A stretch of DNA of 41,267 bases. Origin: a virus. The notes below the pieces were generated by a model. The model had not been told where the DNA came from. It searched no databases and saw nothing but the letters and a program-made list of their open reading frames with translations. This document shows positions 14,824 to 24,800 of this stretch, in pieces. The stretch is taken from IMG/VR virus record IMGVR_UViG_3300020176_000032, positions 1 through 41,267 of that record, one strand, 5' to 3'. A program made the position numbers and the translations under genes. Positions within the stretch are counted from its first letter, which is position 1, and each line of letters starts with the position of its first letter.

Positions 14824-17187
14824 ATGGCCAAGGTCTCCCTGCCGACGGTCGTCTCCCCCCTGCCGCCCGATGTGCGGGTGTTCCTGGACCGGGTAGGCGA
14901 GGCCCTGCGGGGCAACACCTTCGTCACTGTTGACGACTTTAACGCCGGCACCGTACCCAACGGCACGGGGTACGCCCCGGGCGCTCCCACCACCCTCCCT
15001 TGCGGATCTCCCACAAACCCGGCAGCGCCAACCGGCCTGACTGTGACGGCGGGGTTCGATGGCTTCTTGCTGGATTGGGACACCCCGGCTTACTGCGGCC
15101 ATAGTTTGACCGAGGTCTGGGGGCGCAATACCGACGACCTGGCCCTGGCCATCCGGTTGGGCGCGACCACGGGCACCACCTACAGCCATCTAGCCGGTGG
15201 CCCGGATGAGACCTGGTATTTCTGGATTCGCCACCTCAATGTCAACGGCACGGCGGGACCCTACAACCGCACGAGCGGTACGAGCGGGACCACGGTCATT
15301 CCCCCTGACTACCTGCTGGAACAGTTGACCGGGCAGATTACCGAGAGCCAGTTGTATGCCGACCTGGGCAGCGACATCGACGCCTTACAGGCGGGGCAGA
15401 CGATCAAGCTCAGCTATGACGGCCTGGTGACTGGCTACGGCCTGGCGATTGACATGCAGGGGGGCGGGACCTGTTCGGTGGGTGGACACACCACTGAGGC
15501 GGCCTGTCTCGCGGCAGGCGGCACCTGGACGCCCGTAGCCCCCATCAGCGCCTTTGGCGTGCGGGCCGACAAGTTCTTTGTCGCTGGCCCTGCCACCGTG
15601 GCGGCTGTCGCGCCTACCACCGACAATTACAAGGGCCGCGCCTGGTACTGCACCAACACCCACACCGTGGGCGACGTAACCTATACCGCGGGCGCGACGT
15701 ACTATTTCACCGGGATAGCGAGCCCGCTCTGGTCGTCCAGCAGCAGCTACGCCAACATCCCGTTCATCGTGCAGACCTCCCCCTGGACCGACGGCAACGG
15801 CGTGACGGTAAACCCGGGCGTCTACATGGACGCCGCTTACATCCGCGACGCCACCATCACCGGGGCGAAGATCCAGAACGTCACCATCGACAGCGGGAAA
15901 ATTTCCTCCCTCACGGCGGATAAGATCGCCTCGGGGTCCATTGCGGTGGGGCGGTACATCCAATCCCCCAACTTCGTCAGTGGGACGGGCGGCACGGGCT
16001 GGCGCATCGAGACTGATACGGGCGGGCTGGGCAAGGCCGAGTTCAACACGGTGACCGTCCGGGGCACCGTCTACGCCAGCGCGGGGACCTTCGCGGGCAG
16101 TCTTCAGGCCGCTACCGGAACCTTTGCCGGCTCCCTGTCTGCCGCCACCGGGACCTTCTCCGGGGCGCTGTCCGCCGCCACGGGGTCGTTTACGGGCGAC
16201 CTGACCGGCGCCAATATGCGGGCGACAAACAACCTGTATGTCGGGTCGGGTACCTCGACCAGTTCGCCGTATCTACGTTTGTCTGGTATCAACCAGCAGT
16301 TGACGGTGTTCGATGGTAGCGTAAACCGCATCACGTTGGGCTACATCAGCGGTAGCCAGTACGGGCTGGTCATCCGAAACGGCAACAACCAGCGGATTTA
16401 CTCCAGCGAAACCGACGTTTTCACTCCATACGCTTTTGACTCGTCTGGCCTGGGCATCCACCCGGGGAACATTGGCACCTACATTCAACCCGGGTCGATC
16501 GACACGCCACGCCTGGCGACAGGGGTAGTGACATCGGACAAGATATCCGCTGGGGCGATTACCGCGGACAAGATATCCGCTGGGGCGATTACCGCGGACA
16601 AGATTCAGGCGGGCGCGGTGCAAGCGGGGTCCATCGCCGCCGGGGCCATTATTGCCGGTAAGATCGCGGCCAGTGCGGTGACGGCGGGCAATATTGCGGC
16701 GGACTCTATTACGGCATCCAAGATCGCTATTGGCGCGGTAGGCGCAGATGAATTAGCTACAGATTCCGTTGGAACGCTGAAAATCAACGGTGGCGCCGTA
16801 ACCTCGATGAATTATAGCAACGTCACGACGAACAAGGACGTTTACAACGGCAGTACAAGCAACGATGTCGCTTCAGTAGCAATTACGATGGCCACTAGCG
16901 GCAATTCTGGCGTGGTTGTAACAGCAACTGGACTTTTTAGGGCGCTTGGCTACACAACAAACCCGCTAATCGACTGCACTATTAGATTGTTAAACAAAAA
17001 TCTATCTGTGCTATCTTCGTATTCACTTACAACTCAAGGTGATGTATATCAAATTGTCGGGTTCGATGCGAGTCCGTCTGGAACTTCGACATACTACCTG
17101 AGCGTATCTGTTAGTGGGGGAGAGAGTTCTTCGCACTACATAAGAATAAACCCCGTTTATATGACCGCGACGGGTGGCAAACGATGA
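14824..17187 (+). CDS. Tail tip / host-specificity protein with FnIII domain and fibre C-terminus
   Basis: This 787-residue protein starts at the ATG at 14824, behind AACCC only. Residues 60-155 read as a fibronectin III domain (PTGLTVTAGFDGFLLDWDT to TWYFWIRHLNVNGTAGPYN). The middle (about 330-480) resembles the DUF1983-type region of J-like tail tip proteins (DAAYIRDATITGAKIQNVTI), followed by repeated ATGTFAG/AATGTFSG units. A repetitive AGAITADKI stretch (about 560-650) forms a fibre stalk. The last 130 codons are AT-rich and probably form an exchanged receptor-binding tip. It binds the host surface. Confidence 0.75.
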   Translation: MAKVSLPTVVSPLPPDVRVFLDRVGEALRGNTFVTVDDFNAGTVPNGTGYAPGAPTTLPCGSPTNPAAPTGLTVTAGFDGFLLDWDTPAYCGHSLTEVWGRNTDDLALAIRLGATTGTTYSHLAGGPDETWYFWIRHLNVNGTAGPYNRTSGTSGTTVIPPDYLLEQLTGQITESQLYADLGSDIDALQAGQTIKLSYDGLVTGYGLAIDMQGGGTCSVGGHTTEAACLAAGGTWTPVAPISAFGVRADKFFVAGPATVAAVAPTTDNYKGRAWYCTNTHTVGDVTYTAGATYYFTGIASPLWSSSSSYANIPFIVQTSPWTDGNGVTVNPGVYMDAAYIRDATITGAKIQNVTIDSGKISSLTADKIASGSIAVGRYIQSPNFVSGTGGTGWRIETDTGGLGKAEFNTVTVRGTVYASAGTFAGSLQAATGTFAGSLSAATGTFSGALSAATGSFTGDLTGANMRATNNLYVGSGTSTSSPYLRLSGINQQLTVFDGSVNRITLGYISGSQYGLVIRNGNNQRIYSSETDVFTPYAFDSSGLGIHPGNIGTYIQPGSIDTPRLATGVVTSDKISAGAITADKISAGAITADKIQAGAVQAGSIAAGAIIAGKIAASAVTAGNIAADSITASKIAIGAVGADELATDSVGTLKINGGAVTSMNYSNVTTNKDVYNGSTSNDVASVAITMATSGNSGVVVTATGLFRALGYTTNPLIDCTIRLLNKNLSVLSSYSLTTQGDVYQIVGFDASPSGTSTYYLSVSVSGGESSSHYIRINPVYMTATGGKR
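16536..16595 (+). repeat. Perfect 30-bp tandem duplication in the tail tip gene
   Basis: Two adjacent identical 30-base units (16536-16565 and 16566-16595) each encode one in-frame decapeptide of the SAGAITADKI stalk repeat. A third, partial and diverged copy follows. Identity at every base indicates a recent slippage or recombination event that lengthens the stalk. Confidence 0.9.
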
Positions 17188-17597
17188 AACATCTGATCTA
17201 CTACGACCGCCAAGGCAGGGTCACCCGCTTAGCCGGTCTCCCTGATGGAATGCAGCCCGATCCCGCGCCGGGCGAACGGTTTTTGCTATCCGACGAGTAC
17301 CGGGTGTGCGACAATAAGTACGTCGACAACGGGCAGTTGCGCGACATGCCGCCCCAGCCCAGCCTGGCGCATGACTTCGATTGGACGCGCAAGACCTGGA
17401 AGCTGAACGCGGTGTTAGCCGCCCAGCAGGTGCGCGAACGGCGCACCCGGCTGCTGGCTGCGTCGGACTGGACGCAGCTCCCCGATGTCGACCTGAAGAC
17501 CAAGATGGCATGGGCGACGTACCGCCAGGTTCTGCGCGACCTTACCGAACAACCCGGCTTTCCGGCCACCGTCCAGTGGCCGACGCCACCCGCCTAG
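17184..17597 (+). CDS. Tail assembly chaperone-like protein
   Basis: A 137-residue protein overlapping the tail tip gene by 4 bases. The C-terminal half carries the signature of the phage tail assembly chaperone family found after fibre genes: RRTRLLAASDWTQLPDVDLK, then MAWATYRQVLRDLTEQPGFP, then ATVQWPTPPA. The N-terminal half is a small beta region, residues 1-60. The adjacent AT-rich fibre tip suggests they were exchanged or co-evolved as a pair. It probably assists folding or assembly of the tip protein. Confidence 0.8.
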   Translation: MKHLIYYDRQGRVTRLAGLPDGMQPDPAPGERFLLSDEYRVCDNKYVDNGQLRDMPPQPSLAHDFDWTRKTWKLNAVLAAQQVRERRTRLLAASDWTQLPDVDLKTKMAWATYRQVLRDLTEQPGFPATVQWPTPPA

Positions 17598-17609
17598 CGA
17601 GGCATTATT

Positions 17610-19385
17610 ATGGCGATTTCCTCTAGTAGTTCTCGTATCGCTAACCCAGGTACGCTGACCACCGCGCCAGAATTGAGTGACTTCTCGACTAGTAGTTCTC
17701 GTATCGCTAACCCAGGTACGCTGACCACCGCGCCAGAATTGAGTGACTTCTCGACAACCGGCTCTACCTCGACAGGGGGCTCGACGACCACCAGCGGCCC
17801 GCCCAAACTGGTTGAGCACCCACGCAAATGGCAGTCCGATTTCTTCGCCCAGGAGTGGGGCGCGGACATGAACCAGTGGGGGACGGATTATTCCAATTAT
17901 CTCCTCAACCTGGGCAACTACAATTACGACCAGGCAATGCCCCTGGCGAACCATCTTAGTGGGGTTTTGGAGGGCAATACCAATACCCTGACCGGCTATG
18001 GCAACTCGATGTTCAGCGGGAACAATCCGATCTCGCAGACGGCGGGCGGGTTGATTGGCGTGGGCGACAAGGCGATGGGCGCTGGCCAGAGCGCGTACAA
18101 CGGGGCTGTTGGCGCTGGCCAAGGTGTTTACAACGACGCCATGGGGCTAGGCAGCTCTATTTTCGATACGCTGACGGGACGTGCAGATGCGTTCGCAGGC
18201 GAGGCTATGGGTGTCGGCCAGGGTGCGTACAACCAGGCGCTGGGGGTAGGACAGGGCATGTACGGTGATGCCTTGTCGCTGGGTGCTGGCGCGATGAACG
18301 CCGCGCAGAGTTTTATGCAGACGGCGCTGAATGCTCCTAACAACCTTCGGCTTGGCACGACCAACGCCGGGGCGCAAGGCGACGCCTACTTTGACGAGTA
18401 TCAAACCGTATACCGCCCTGCCGCCGAAAAACTAATCCAGGATGCGCAACGCTTCAACACCGAGGCGTATCGGGAAGACCTGGCACAGCAGGCGATGGGC
18501 GATGTCTCGCGTCAGTCCGCTGTGGCTCAGGACGCCGCCGCCCGGAACATGGCTGCCATGGGGGTCGATCCTAACTCAGGTCGTGCCCTCGCCATGCAGC
18601 GGGCGGTGCAGATGCAGGACGCCCTGGCCCGCTCCAACGCCGCTAACATGACCCGGATCGCCGCCGAACAGGCGGGCTTCGACCGGCTCAACACCGCGCT
18701 GGCTAACAAGGCCGGCTCTCATCTCATCCAGGGGGCCAACGACGCCGCGTCCGTTGCCGCGTCCGTGGAGAACGCCAACACGGGTGCCTTGGCGAGTGTC
18801 ACCAACGCCGGTTTGGGGGCTGCGGCCAACGCCTTGGGATCTGGGCTCAGTGCTCAGGCTAACCTGTTCGGCTCCGGGGTGTCTGGTCTGAGTAACGCCC
18901 TTCATTCGGGTACCAGCGCCCTGAACAATGCCCTCAATACCAGCGGCAGCGTGTTGTCCAGCATGTACGGCAATGCCGCCAACGCACAGGCCAACCTGTT
19001 CAACACCGGGGCGGACGCCCTCATGATGGGACACAACATCGGGGCCGACGCTCTGATGAAGGGTTACGACATCGGCGCCAACGCCTACAACAACGCCGGC
19101 GGGCTCTATGCCGACGCGGGAAGGCTGGGCATCGACGCTTTGGCCGGGGCGAACAACTCCGCCATTACTTCACTTGGCCTCAAGATGGCCCCGGGTCAGC
19201 AGCTCGTCTCCGATGCCGTCCAAGCGATGTATCCCAAGATGTGGGGGTGGGAAAGCTTAATGAACGGCTACATGAACCACAAGAACATGTCCATGGCCGA
19301 CGATGGACGGCACTCGGCGCTGGTCGGCAGCATCTTGGGGGCGGTGGGCGACATCGCCGGTGGTTTTGCCGGTGGACTGAAGTAG
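17610..19385 (+). CDS. Internal virion (ejected) protein
   Basis: This 591-residue protein starts at 17610. The N-terminus carries a perfect duplication of 22 residues (SSSRIANPGTLTTAPELSDF plus two). From residue 90 to 230 there are quasi-repeats of GxGQGxYNxA form (GAGQSAYNGAVGAGQGVYND). From 370 to 500 there are Ala/Asn-rich repeats with ANLF/ANAL steps. The last 50 residues are Gly/Ala-rich and could contact membrane. Large Ala/Gly-rich repetitive proteins just ahead of an SLT-containing virion protein are typical ejection proteins of short-tailed phages. No enzymatic motif is visible. Confidence 0.7.
   Translation: MAISSSSSRIANPGTLTTAPELSDFSTSSSRIANPGTLTTAPELSDFSTTGSTSTGGSTTTSGPPKLVEHPRKWQSDFFAQEWGADMNQWGTDYSNYLLNLGNYNYDQAMPLANHLSGVLEGNTNTLTGYGNSMFSGNNPISQTAGGLIGVGDKAMGAGQSAYNGAVGAGQGVYNDAMGLGSSIFDTLTGRADAFAGEAMGVGQGAYNQALGVGQGMYGDALSLGAGAMNAAQSFMQTALNAPNNLRLGTTNAGAQGDAYFDEYQTVYRPAAEKLIQDAQRFNTEAYREDLAQQAMGDVSRQSAVAQDAAARNMAAMGVDPNSGRALAMQRAVQMQDALARSNAANMTRIAAEQAGFDRLNTALANKAGSHLIQGANDAASVAASVENANTGALASVTNAGLGAAANALGSGLSAQANLFGSGVSGLSNALHSGTSALNNALNTSGSVLSSMYGNAANAQANLFNTGADALMMGHNIGADALMKGYDIGANAYNNAGGLYADAGRLGIDALAGANNSAITSLGLKMAPGQQLVSDAVQAMYPKMWGWESLMNGYMNHKNMSMADDGRHSALVGSILGAVGDIAGGFAGGLK
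17623..17754 (+). repeat. Perfect 66-bp tandem duplication
   Basis: Two adjacent 66-base copies (17623-17688 and 17689-17754) are identical base for base, starting with CTAGTAG and ending CTTCTCGA. The unit is a multiple of three, so the reading frame is kept and 22 residues are repeated. The complete lack of divergence implies a recent duplication. Confidence 0.95.
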
Positions 19386-19394
19386 GTACGCGCC

Positions 19395-21683
19395 ATGAAT
19401 CTCATCCCCATCAGTCGCCCCATTCAGATCGCCATGCCCGGGCAGGTCCGGTTCCAGCCGCCGGATCGTACCGACGAGGCGCTGTACCAGGGGCTGTCGT
19501 CTTTTGGTGATAGTGTTGGCAGTGTGCTCGACGACTACTTCCAGCAGCGGGCATTGCAAGCCACCGTGCCCACGGTGGAGGAGATCCGGCAGTATCAGCA
19601 GCAACAATCACCCGAGGAGCAACCGGCTGAACAGACGGCGGCGACGGATCAGTTTGTTTATGGCGACGACAACGCCATCCCGCCACCGCAGTCGCAGGTG
19701 AACCTGGCCGACCGCGTACCACCGCCGCAGGTGGAAGATCCCCTCTACGCGCAAGGCTACCGTTACCGCTTCAACGGCGAGCCCATGTACAACGCACCCT
19801 CGCAGGATGCCATCAACATGGCGCAGTCGCAGGCGCGGGCGGATTATTACGGCGGTCTGGGTGACACTTCCCGGGAGATGAGCAACCGGGTGCTATACGA
19901 GCGGAGCAAGGCGCAACTGATCGCGGACACCTTCCGTAAGGCCAAAGAGGCGGGTGACCTTGACGCGGTGCTGAAACTGCGCAACGACATACCGGATAAC
20001 CTGACGTACCAGATGGAGCGGATGGGCGATACCGGCGACCAGTACGCCATTTACATGACGCCCACGGGCAAGCCGGATGCTCGGCAACTGGTCAGGCAGG
20101 GCACGAAGGAAGACCTCAAGGCGTTCGTCCTGCAAGATATCTCGCCTGAAATGGCGCAGCAGGCGGCGAAGTTGTATGCGGATCAAAAGTATCAGCAGGA
20201 AGGGCGGAATCTGGCTTGGAGCACGGAAGCCCGGCAGATAGAAGCCGCTCGACGGACTGCGCTGACGCAGAACCTGGATCTGATCGAAAAGCAGCTTGAT
20301 CCGAAGTCTGGAATTATCCTAAGCGAAGATCAGTACAAGCAGTTGCGCGGGCAACAGGATGCCATCCGGGAAGAGTTGCTTAGGTTGGGGCCGATGGGGG
20401 GTGGTGGGTTAGGTGCTCAGGGTGCTGATTTGTCTGGGTACAAGGGCCTACCCACTAGTCGTAATGCGTTGGGATGGAAGCCGAAGATCGAGGAGGTGGT
20501 GCAGAGCAACGGCACTGGCGTTGACCCGCTTCTGGTGGTGGCGATGCTTGATGTCGAATCTAGTGGCAACTACAAGGCGACATCACCCAAGAATGCCCAA
20601 GGATTGATGCAGCTCATCCCTGAAACGGCGGAACGGTTCGGTGTTAAAGATGTTTGGAACCCTGTCGACAACATCAATGGCGGCACCAAGTACCTGAAGT
20701 TTCTTTTAGACCGTTACAACGGCCGAGTTGATCTAGCCCTTGCGGCTTACAACGCCGGAGAAGGCGCTGTGGACGAGCACGGCGGGATACCGCCATACGC
20801 TGAGACAAAGGCATACGTTCCCAAGGTGCTGGGCAAATACAATGCGCTCAAGCAACAGTTTGGTAATGGCGCTCAACCTCAAGCTACTACAGCCCCGCAG
20901 CAAGTCGCCGCAGGGCCAACCATTGCCCCGCCCCAGTTGGAAAACCCTAAGGCAGAGCAATACCGGAAAGAATATGAAGAGCGATACAAGAATCCGCCGG
21001 TGGATAAGGAGACGCAGCAAAAGGCGGTGACGGCATACTTTAAGCAGTTGTACGCGATCAACCAAAATGCCGAGTATTCGGACGATGTGAAGAAGCGCAT
21101 GGTGGAAGAATTGGATGCCACCATGGCCCCCTGGCTGCCGCCTACCTTCCGCACTACCAAAGACGCCAAAGGCACGCAAGCGGATGGGCCATCCGATACG
21201 CTTGTAGGCATGGCGGAACCGGACAAGGCCAAGCCGGGAGATAAGCCAGCGGCAGAAGGCAAGGCCAAGGATGAACCGCTTACCCTGGAGCAACGGGCGG
21301 CGGCGGAGGCGGAGAAATATGCAAAGCAGCAGGCAGATAAAGGCAAGGTGAAGGAAGCCAAGGAGAAGGCGATGGAACAGACGCGGCAGAATGATGCGAT
21401 GAAAGAACGTCTTGGCGAGTTATGGAAAGACCGCGAGCAACTACGCAACAACCCCGAGAAGCGACAGCAAGCCTTGGCAGACCTGGAAAAAATGGACAAA
21501 GTATTGCCGGCTGACCGTGACCAGATTCTTCGGACTTACCAGTACCTGCAAGGCCAAGCGGATTGGGAAAAATATAAACCAAAGCCGGAACAAAAGTTCC
21601 AGGGCATATTGCCTACTTTCATGAAGGCTTATCAACAACCGAAATGGCCAGGCTTGGTAAACGTGTTCGGCCAAACAGAATGA
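19395..21683 (+). CDS. Internal virion protein with lytic transglycosylase (SLT) domain
   Basis: A 762-residue protein, 9 bases after the previous stop. The SLT domain spans about 360-475: catalytic Glu388 in LDVESSGNY, then AQGLMQLIPETAERFGV, NINGGTKYLKFLLDRYNG and ALAAYNAGEGAV, the classic family-1 motifs. The flanks are helical: a Gln-rich N-terminus (19-120) and a long charged coiled-coil C-terminus (about 600-740). It would be ejected at infection and open a local hole in peptidoglycan for DNA entry. A strong terminator follows, closing this operon. Confidence 0.88.
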   Translation: MNLIPISRPIQIAMPGQVRFQPPDRTDEALYQGLSSFGDSVGSVLDDYFQQRALQATVPTVEEIRQYQQQQSPEEQPAEQTAATDQFVYGDDNAIPPPQSQVNLADRVPPPQVEDPLYAQGYRYRFNGEPMYNAPSQDAINMAQSQARADYYGGLGDTSREMSNRVLYERSKAQLIADTFRKAKEAGDLDAVLKLRNDIPDNLTYQMERMGDTGDQYAIYMTPTGKPDARQLVRQGTKEDLKAFVLQDISPEMAQQAAKLYADQKYQQEGRNLAWSTEARQIEAARRTALTQNLDLIEKQLDPKSGIILSEDQYKQLRGQQDAIREELLRLGPMGGGGLGAQGADLSGYKGLPTSRNALGWKPKIEEVVQSNGTGVDPLLVVAMLDVESSGNYKATSPKNAQGLMQLIPETAERFGVKDVWNPVDNINGGTKYLKFLLDRYNGRVDLALAAYNAGEGAVDEHGGIPPYAETKAYVPKVLGKYNALKQQFGNGAQPQATTAPQQVAAGPTIAPPQLENPKAEQYRKEYEERYKNPPVDKETQQKAVTAYFKQLYAINQNAEYSDDVKKRMVEELDATMAPWLPPTFRTTKDAKGTQADGPSDTLVGMAEPDKAKPGDKPAAEGKAKDEPLTLEQRAAAEAEKYAKQQADKGKVKEAKEKAMEQTRQNDAMKERLGELWKDREQLRNNPEKRQQALADLEKMDKVLPADRDQILRTYQYLQGQADWEKYKPKPEQKFQGILPTFMKAYQQPKWPGLVNVFGQTE

Positions 21684-21721
21684 GATCGGTGAACGGATAA
21701 CGCCGACGCCACGAACCACCC

Positions 21722-21745
21722 AACCCGCTTCGGCGGGTTTTTTTT
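21722..21745 (+). terminator. Rho-independent terminator
   Basis: AACCCGC and GCGGGTT form a perfect 7-bp stem closed by a TTCG tetraloop, followed by at least 6 further T residues. It lies 39 bases after the stop of the SLT protein gene and directly ahead of the promoter-like motif of the giant gene, so it separates two late transcription units. Confidence 0.93.
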
Positions 21746-21755
21746 GCGCGGGAGG

Positions 21756-21777
21756 ATGCTAATCGCAGGACGATAAT
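21756..21777 (+). promoter_or_regulatory. Promoter-like motif upstream of the giant gene
   Basis: ATGCTAATCGC, 5 bases and GATAAT lie 10 bases beyond the terminator run and 24 bases before the giant gene's start. The 11-mer and spacing repeat those ahead of the capsid gene (838-859). The -10-like element is good; no standard -35 is present, so a phage activator or phage-modified polymerase may be needed. Confidence 0.45.
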
Positions 21778-21800
21778 CGTGCCATCGTGCGTTACCCTGG

Positions 21801-24800
21801 ATGCAGCCCATGGCCCGTAGCTGGCAAGAAATCGTTGAACTGCCTGAATTTCAGCAACTGAAGCCGGAGGAGCAGGAGTCACTGCGGAATGAATACTTCC
21901 GCTATTACGTGGCTCCGTCGATAGAAACGCCGGATCTGGACGCGGCCCGGGCGACCTTTGACGCGGAGACAGCCCCACGCACCGAGCGGACCTGGGGCGA
22001 GGCCCTGGCGGATACCGGGCTCCAGTTGGCGGAAGGTGGGCTAAACATCGTCGGGGCGCCGGTATCCTTACTGGCCCCGGAAAGCGATGTCGCCGCGGGG
22101 CTCGAAGGGGCCGGGGACTGGCTGCGACAACAGCAGTCGCTGGTGCTGCGTAACAAGATGCGGGAAGCGGACGCAAGGGTGCAGGCAGCCGGGGAAGAGG
22201 GTTTCTTGCCGCAGTTGTGGACCGGGTTGAAGGAATACGGTACGGACCCTGCCCTGGCCATGCGCTTCATAGCGACCACCGCGCCTAGCTTCGTCCCCGT
22301 CCTGGGGGCGGCTAAGCTGGCTCAGGCGGGCACGTTGACCCGTGGCCTGGCTCAGGGCCTGGCCAAGGAGGAGGCGGTGCGACGGGCCGCTATGGCGGGC
22401 CTGACGGCAGCCGGTGCCACCAATGCCGTGCTGAATGCGGGTGGGGCGCGACAGGAAGCCTATGCCGACATTCGCCAGACGTTGATTGATCAGGGGATTG
22501 ATCCCCTGGTGGCCGAACAGATCGCCATGGAGGATTCCAGACTGCCCGCGGCGGTGGGTGGTATTGCTGGCGCCATTTCCGGGAGCATGGGCCTAGAGCC
22601 AGCCTTTGCGGGCCGGGCCTTGGGACAAGGCGGCTGGCGGGCGGGTGGCGCGGCCCTGGGGGCCGAACTGGCGGGCGAGCAGGTGGAAGAGCTTACCCCT
22701 CAGGCGACGACCAATCTCATGGCGGGTCAGTATGACCAACGTGAAATTACGCAGAACCTGGGGCAGACGGCCGCCCAGACCCTGATCGGGTCCGCGCCCG
22801 GTGGCGTGGTGGCAGGGTACATGGCCAAGCGCGGGGATGGGACCGAGGCAGGTCCGGGCGAGACGCCGCCGGGTGCTCCGCCGGAGACAGAAACACCGCC
22901 GAGTCCGACCCCGGGTACGCCGCCGACTGTTCCTCCGGTAACGCCCCCTACCCCGTCCGGTACGCTGGAACGGGCCGCGGGAGCGGGCGCAGTAGCGGCC
23001 GGTGCTGGCCTGGGGACGACGCCAGCCCCATCGCCGGAGGAAGTGGCCCAGGTCCAGGCGCAAGCCATGCAGGAACAGCAGCAGGCGGAGCAGCAACAGC
23101 AGAAGGTAGCGCAAGAGGCCCTAAAGGAACAGGAACGCCAGACCCTGGCCGCGGAGAAGTTGCGGCAGGAACAATTGAAGACCCGCAAGGCGGAGATTGC
23201 CTTGCTGACGACGATGGGCTTGCCAGGTCCGGACGCTGGATTGTCCACGCGCACCACGGAACCCGGGGCTTTTGACTGGCGCCAGCAACTCAACCCACCC
23301 ACCCCCACTAGCGAGGTAAGCACCAATGGTCAAGAAGCCATGCCGGGGCAAGCGCCCAATGCCCAGCCGCCCACCGCGGTAACCACCCCGACTGAACCAG
23401 GCGTACCCGCGCCTGGCGCAACACCAAGATCGGGAAAATCAGTTGATCAGTTGCTGGAGGAAGCCAAGGCGAGCATTGCGGCACGCCAGCAATTCATCAC
23501 GAACAACGCCAATCGTCCCTTCAGTGCGCCAACCAAGGATGGAACGGCCACCATTATGGTGACCCCATCGGCTAAGCAGCCCGGCAGATGGCAGGTAACC
23601 CGTTTTGATGAACAGAATCCGTCGAATGATAGCCAGGCCAGCAGTTACGCTGATGCCGTTCAAGTTGCTAATCAGTATCAAGCGGATTGGAACCAGGTAA
23701 CCCTGGAGGATGACGTTTCGCCTGCTACTGGCCAAGTAACTGGCCAGGATACCGGCCAGCCTGCATCAGAGCCGGTAGAGCCTCCCCCGCCACAGAACCG
23801 CGTGCAGGGGATGCGCGAGGAGGATATTCCTCTTGATCAGCTCACCCTGTCGCCAGAAGTGCCACAGTTCAAACTGGGGGCCAACAAGGAGGGCGTGGTC
23901 GAGCCCCTGGGTGGAACCTTTGACCCGGTTGGCGTGGCGCCGATTCAGGTATGGGAGCGCATGGACGGGCGACTGGAAGTCATTTCCGGGGGCCATCGGC
24001 TGGACCTGGCCCGGCGGTCGGGGATGCCGACTATTCGGGCGCAGGTTCACCGTGAGGCGGATGGCTTCGATGTCGGGAAAGCCATGGTACTTGACGCTAC
24101 ACTGAATATACGAGATGGACAAGGTAAGGTCATTGATTATGTCGACTACTTCAAAAACCAAAAACTCAGCCGAGACGACGCCAAGACCCAAGGGCTTGTG
24201 GCAATAAATCCTGGAAAACGAGCCTTTGAGCTTGCGAACTCGGCAAGCGCAGAAACAATTGCCGCCCTTCGAGCCGGTGCCGACGCCGGAGGTATCTCCG
24301 ACACCGACGCCGAAGCGATAGTCACCACGGCGCCGAATGACGACGCCATCCAGGCCCTGGGGCTAGATCAGATTATCAATCGGGGTGTCAGCGCCAAGCA
24401 GGCGATTGCCACCATGCAGGCCGCCCAGGCGATTCGGGCGGAACGGCAGGCGACGGCCAGCCAGGGAGATATGTTTGGCTTCGATGACACGGCCATCAAG
24501 GAAGCCGTGGCGATGGGGAAGATCGCGGCCAGCAAGAAGCAGCAGATCCAGACGGATCTCAGTGCCATCACGGGCGCGGCCAAGCGCCCCGAGGTCGCCG
24601 CCCGGTATGGGGTTGATGTCAAGGATAATAACGCCCTGGCGAACGCCATCCAGGCCATGCGGGCGCGTAAGATCGCCTGGGATACCTGGCAGACTAATCC
24701 TGAACTGGTAGATGAGGTACGACAGGAGCTGCGTGGTCAGGCCCCAAGCGCACCAGCGGCGCCCGCGGTACAAAAGCCGGTGCAGGTGCCGACTGCCACC

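Noticed and set aside
14254-15189. 311-codon - strand frame
   Set aside because: It is a shadow of two GC-rich virion genes on the + strand and lacks recognisable motifs.
21756-21776. ATG at 21756 behind GGGAGG as a start of the giant gene
   Set aside because: In that frame a TAA follows after six codons, so it cannot lead into the giant frame.
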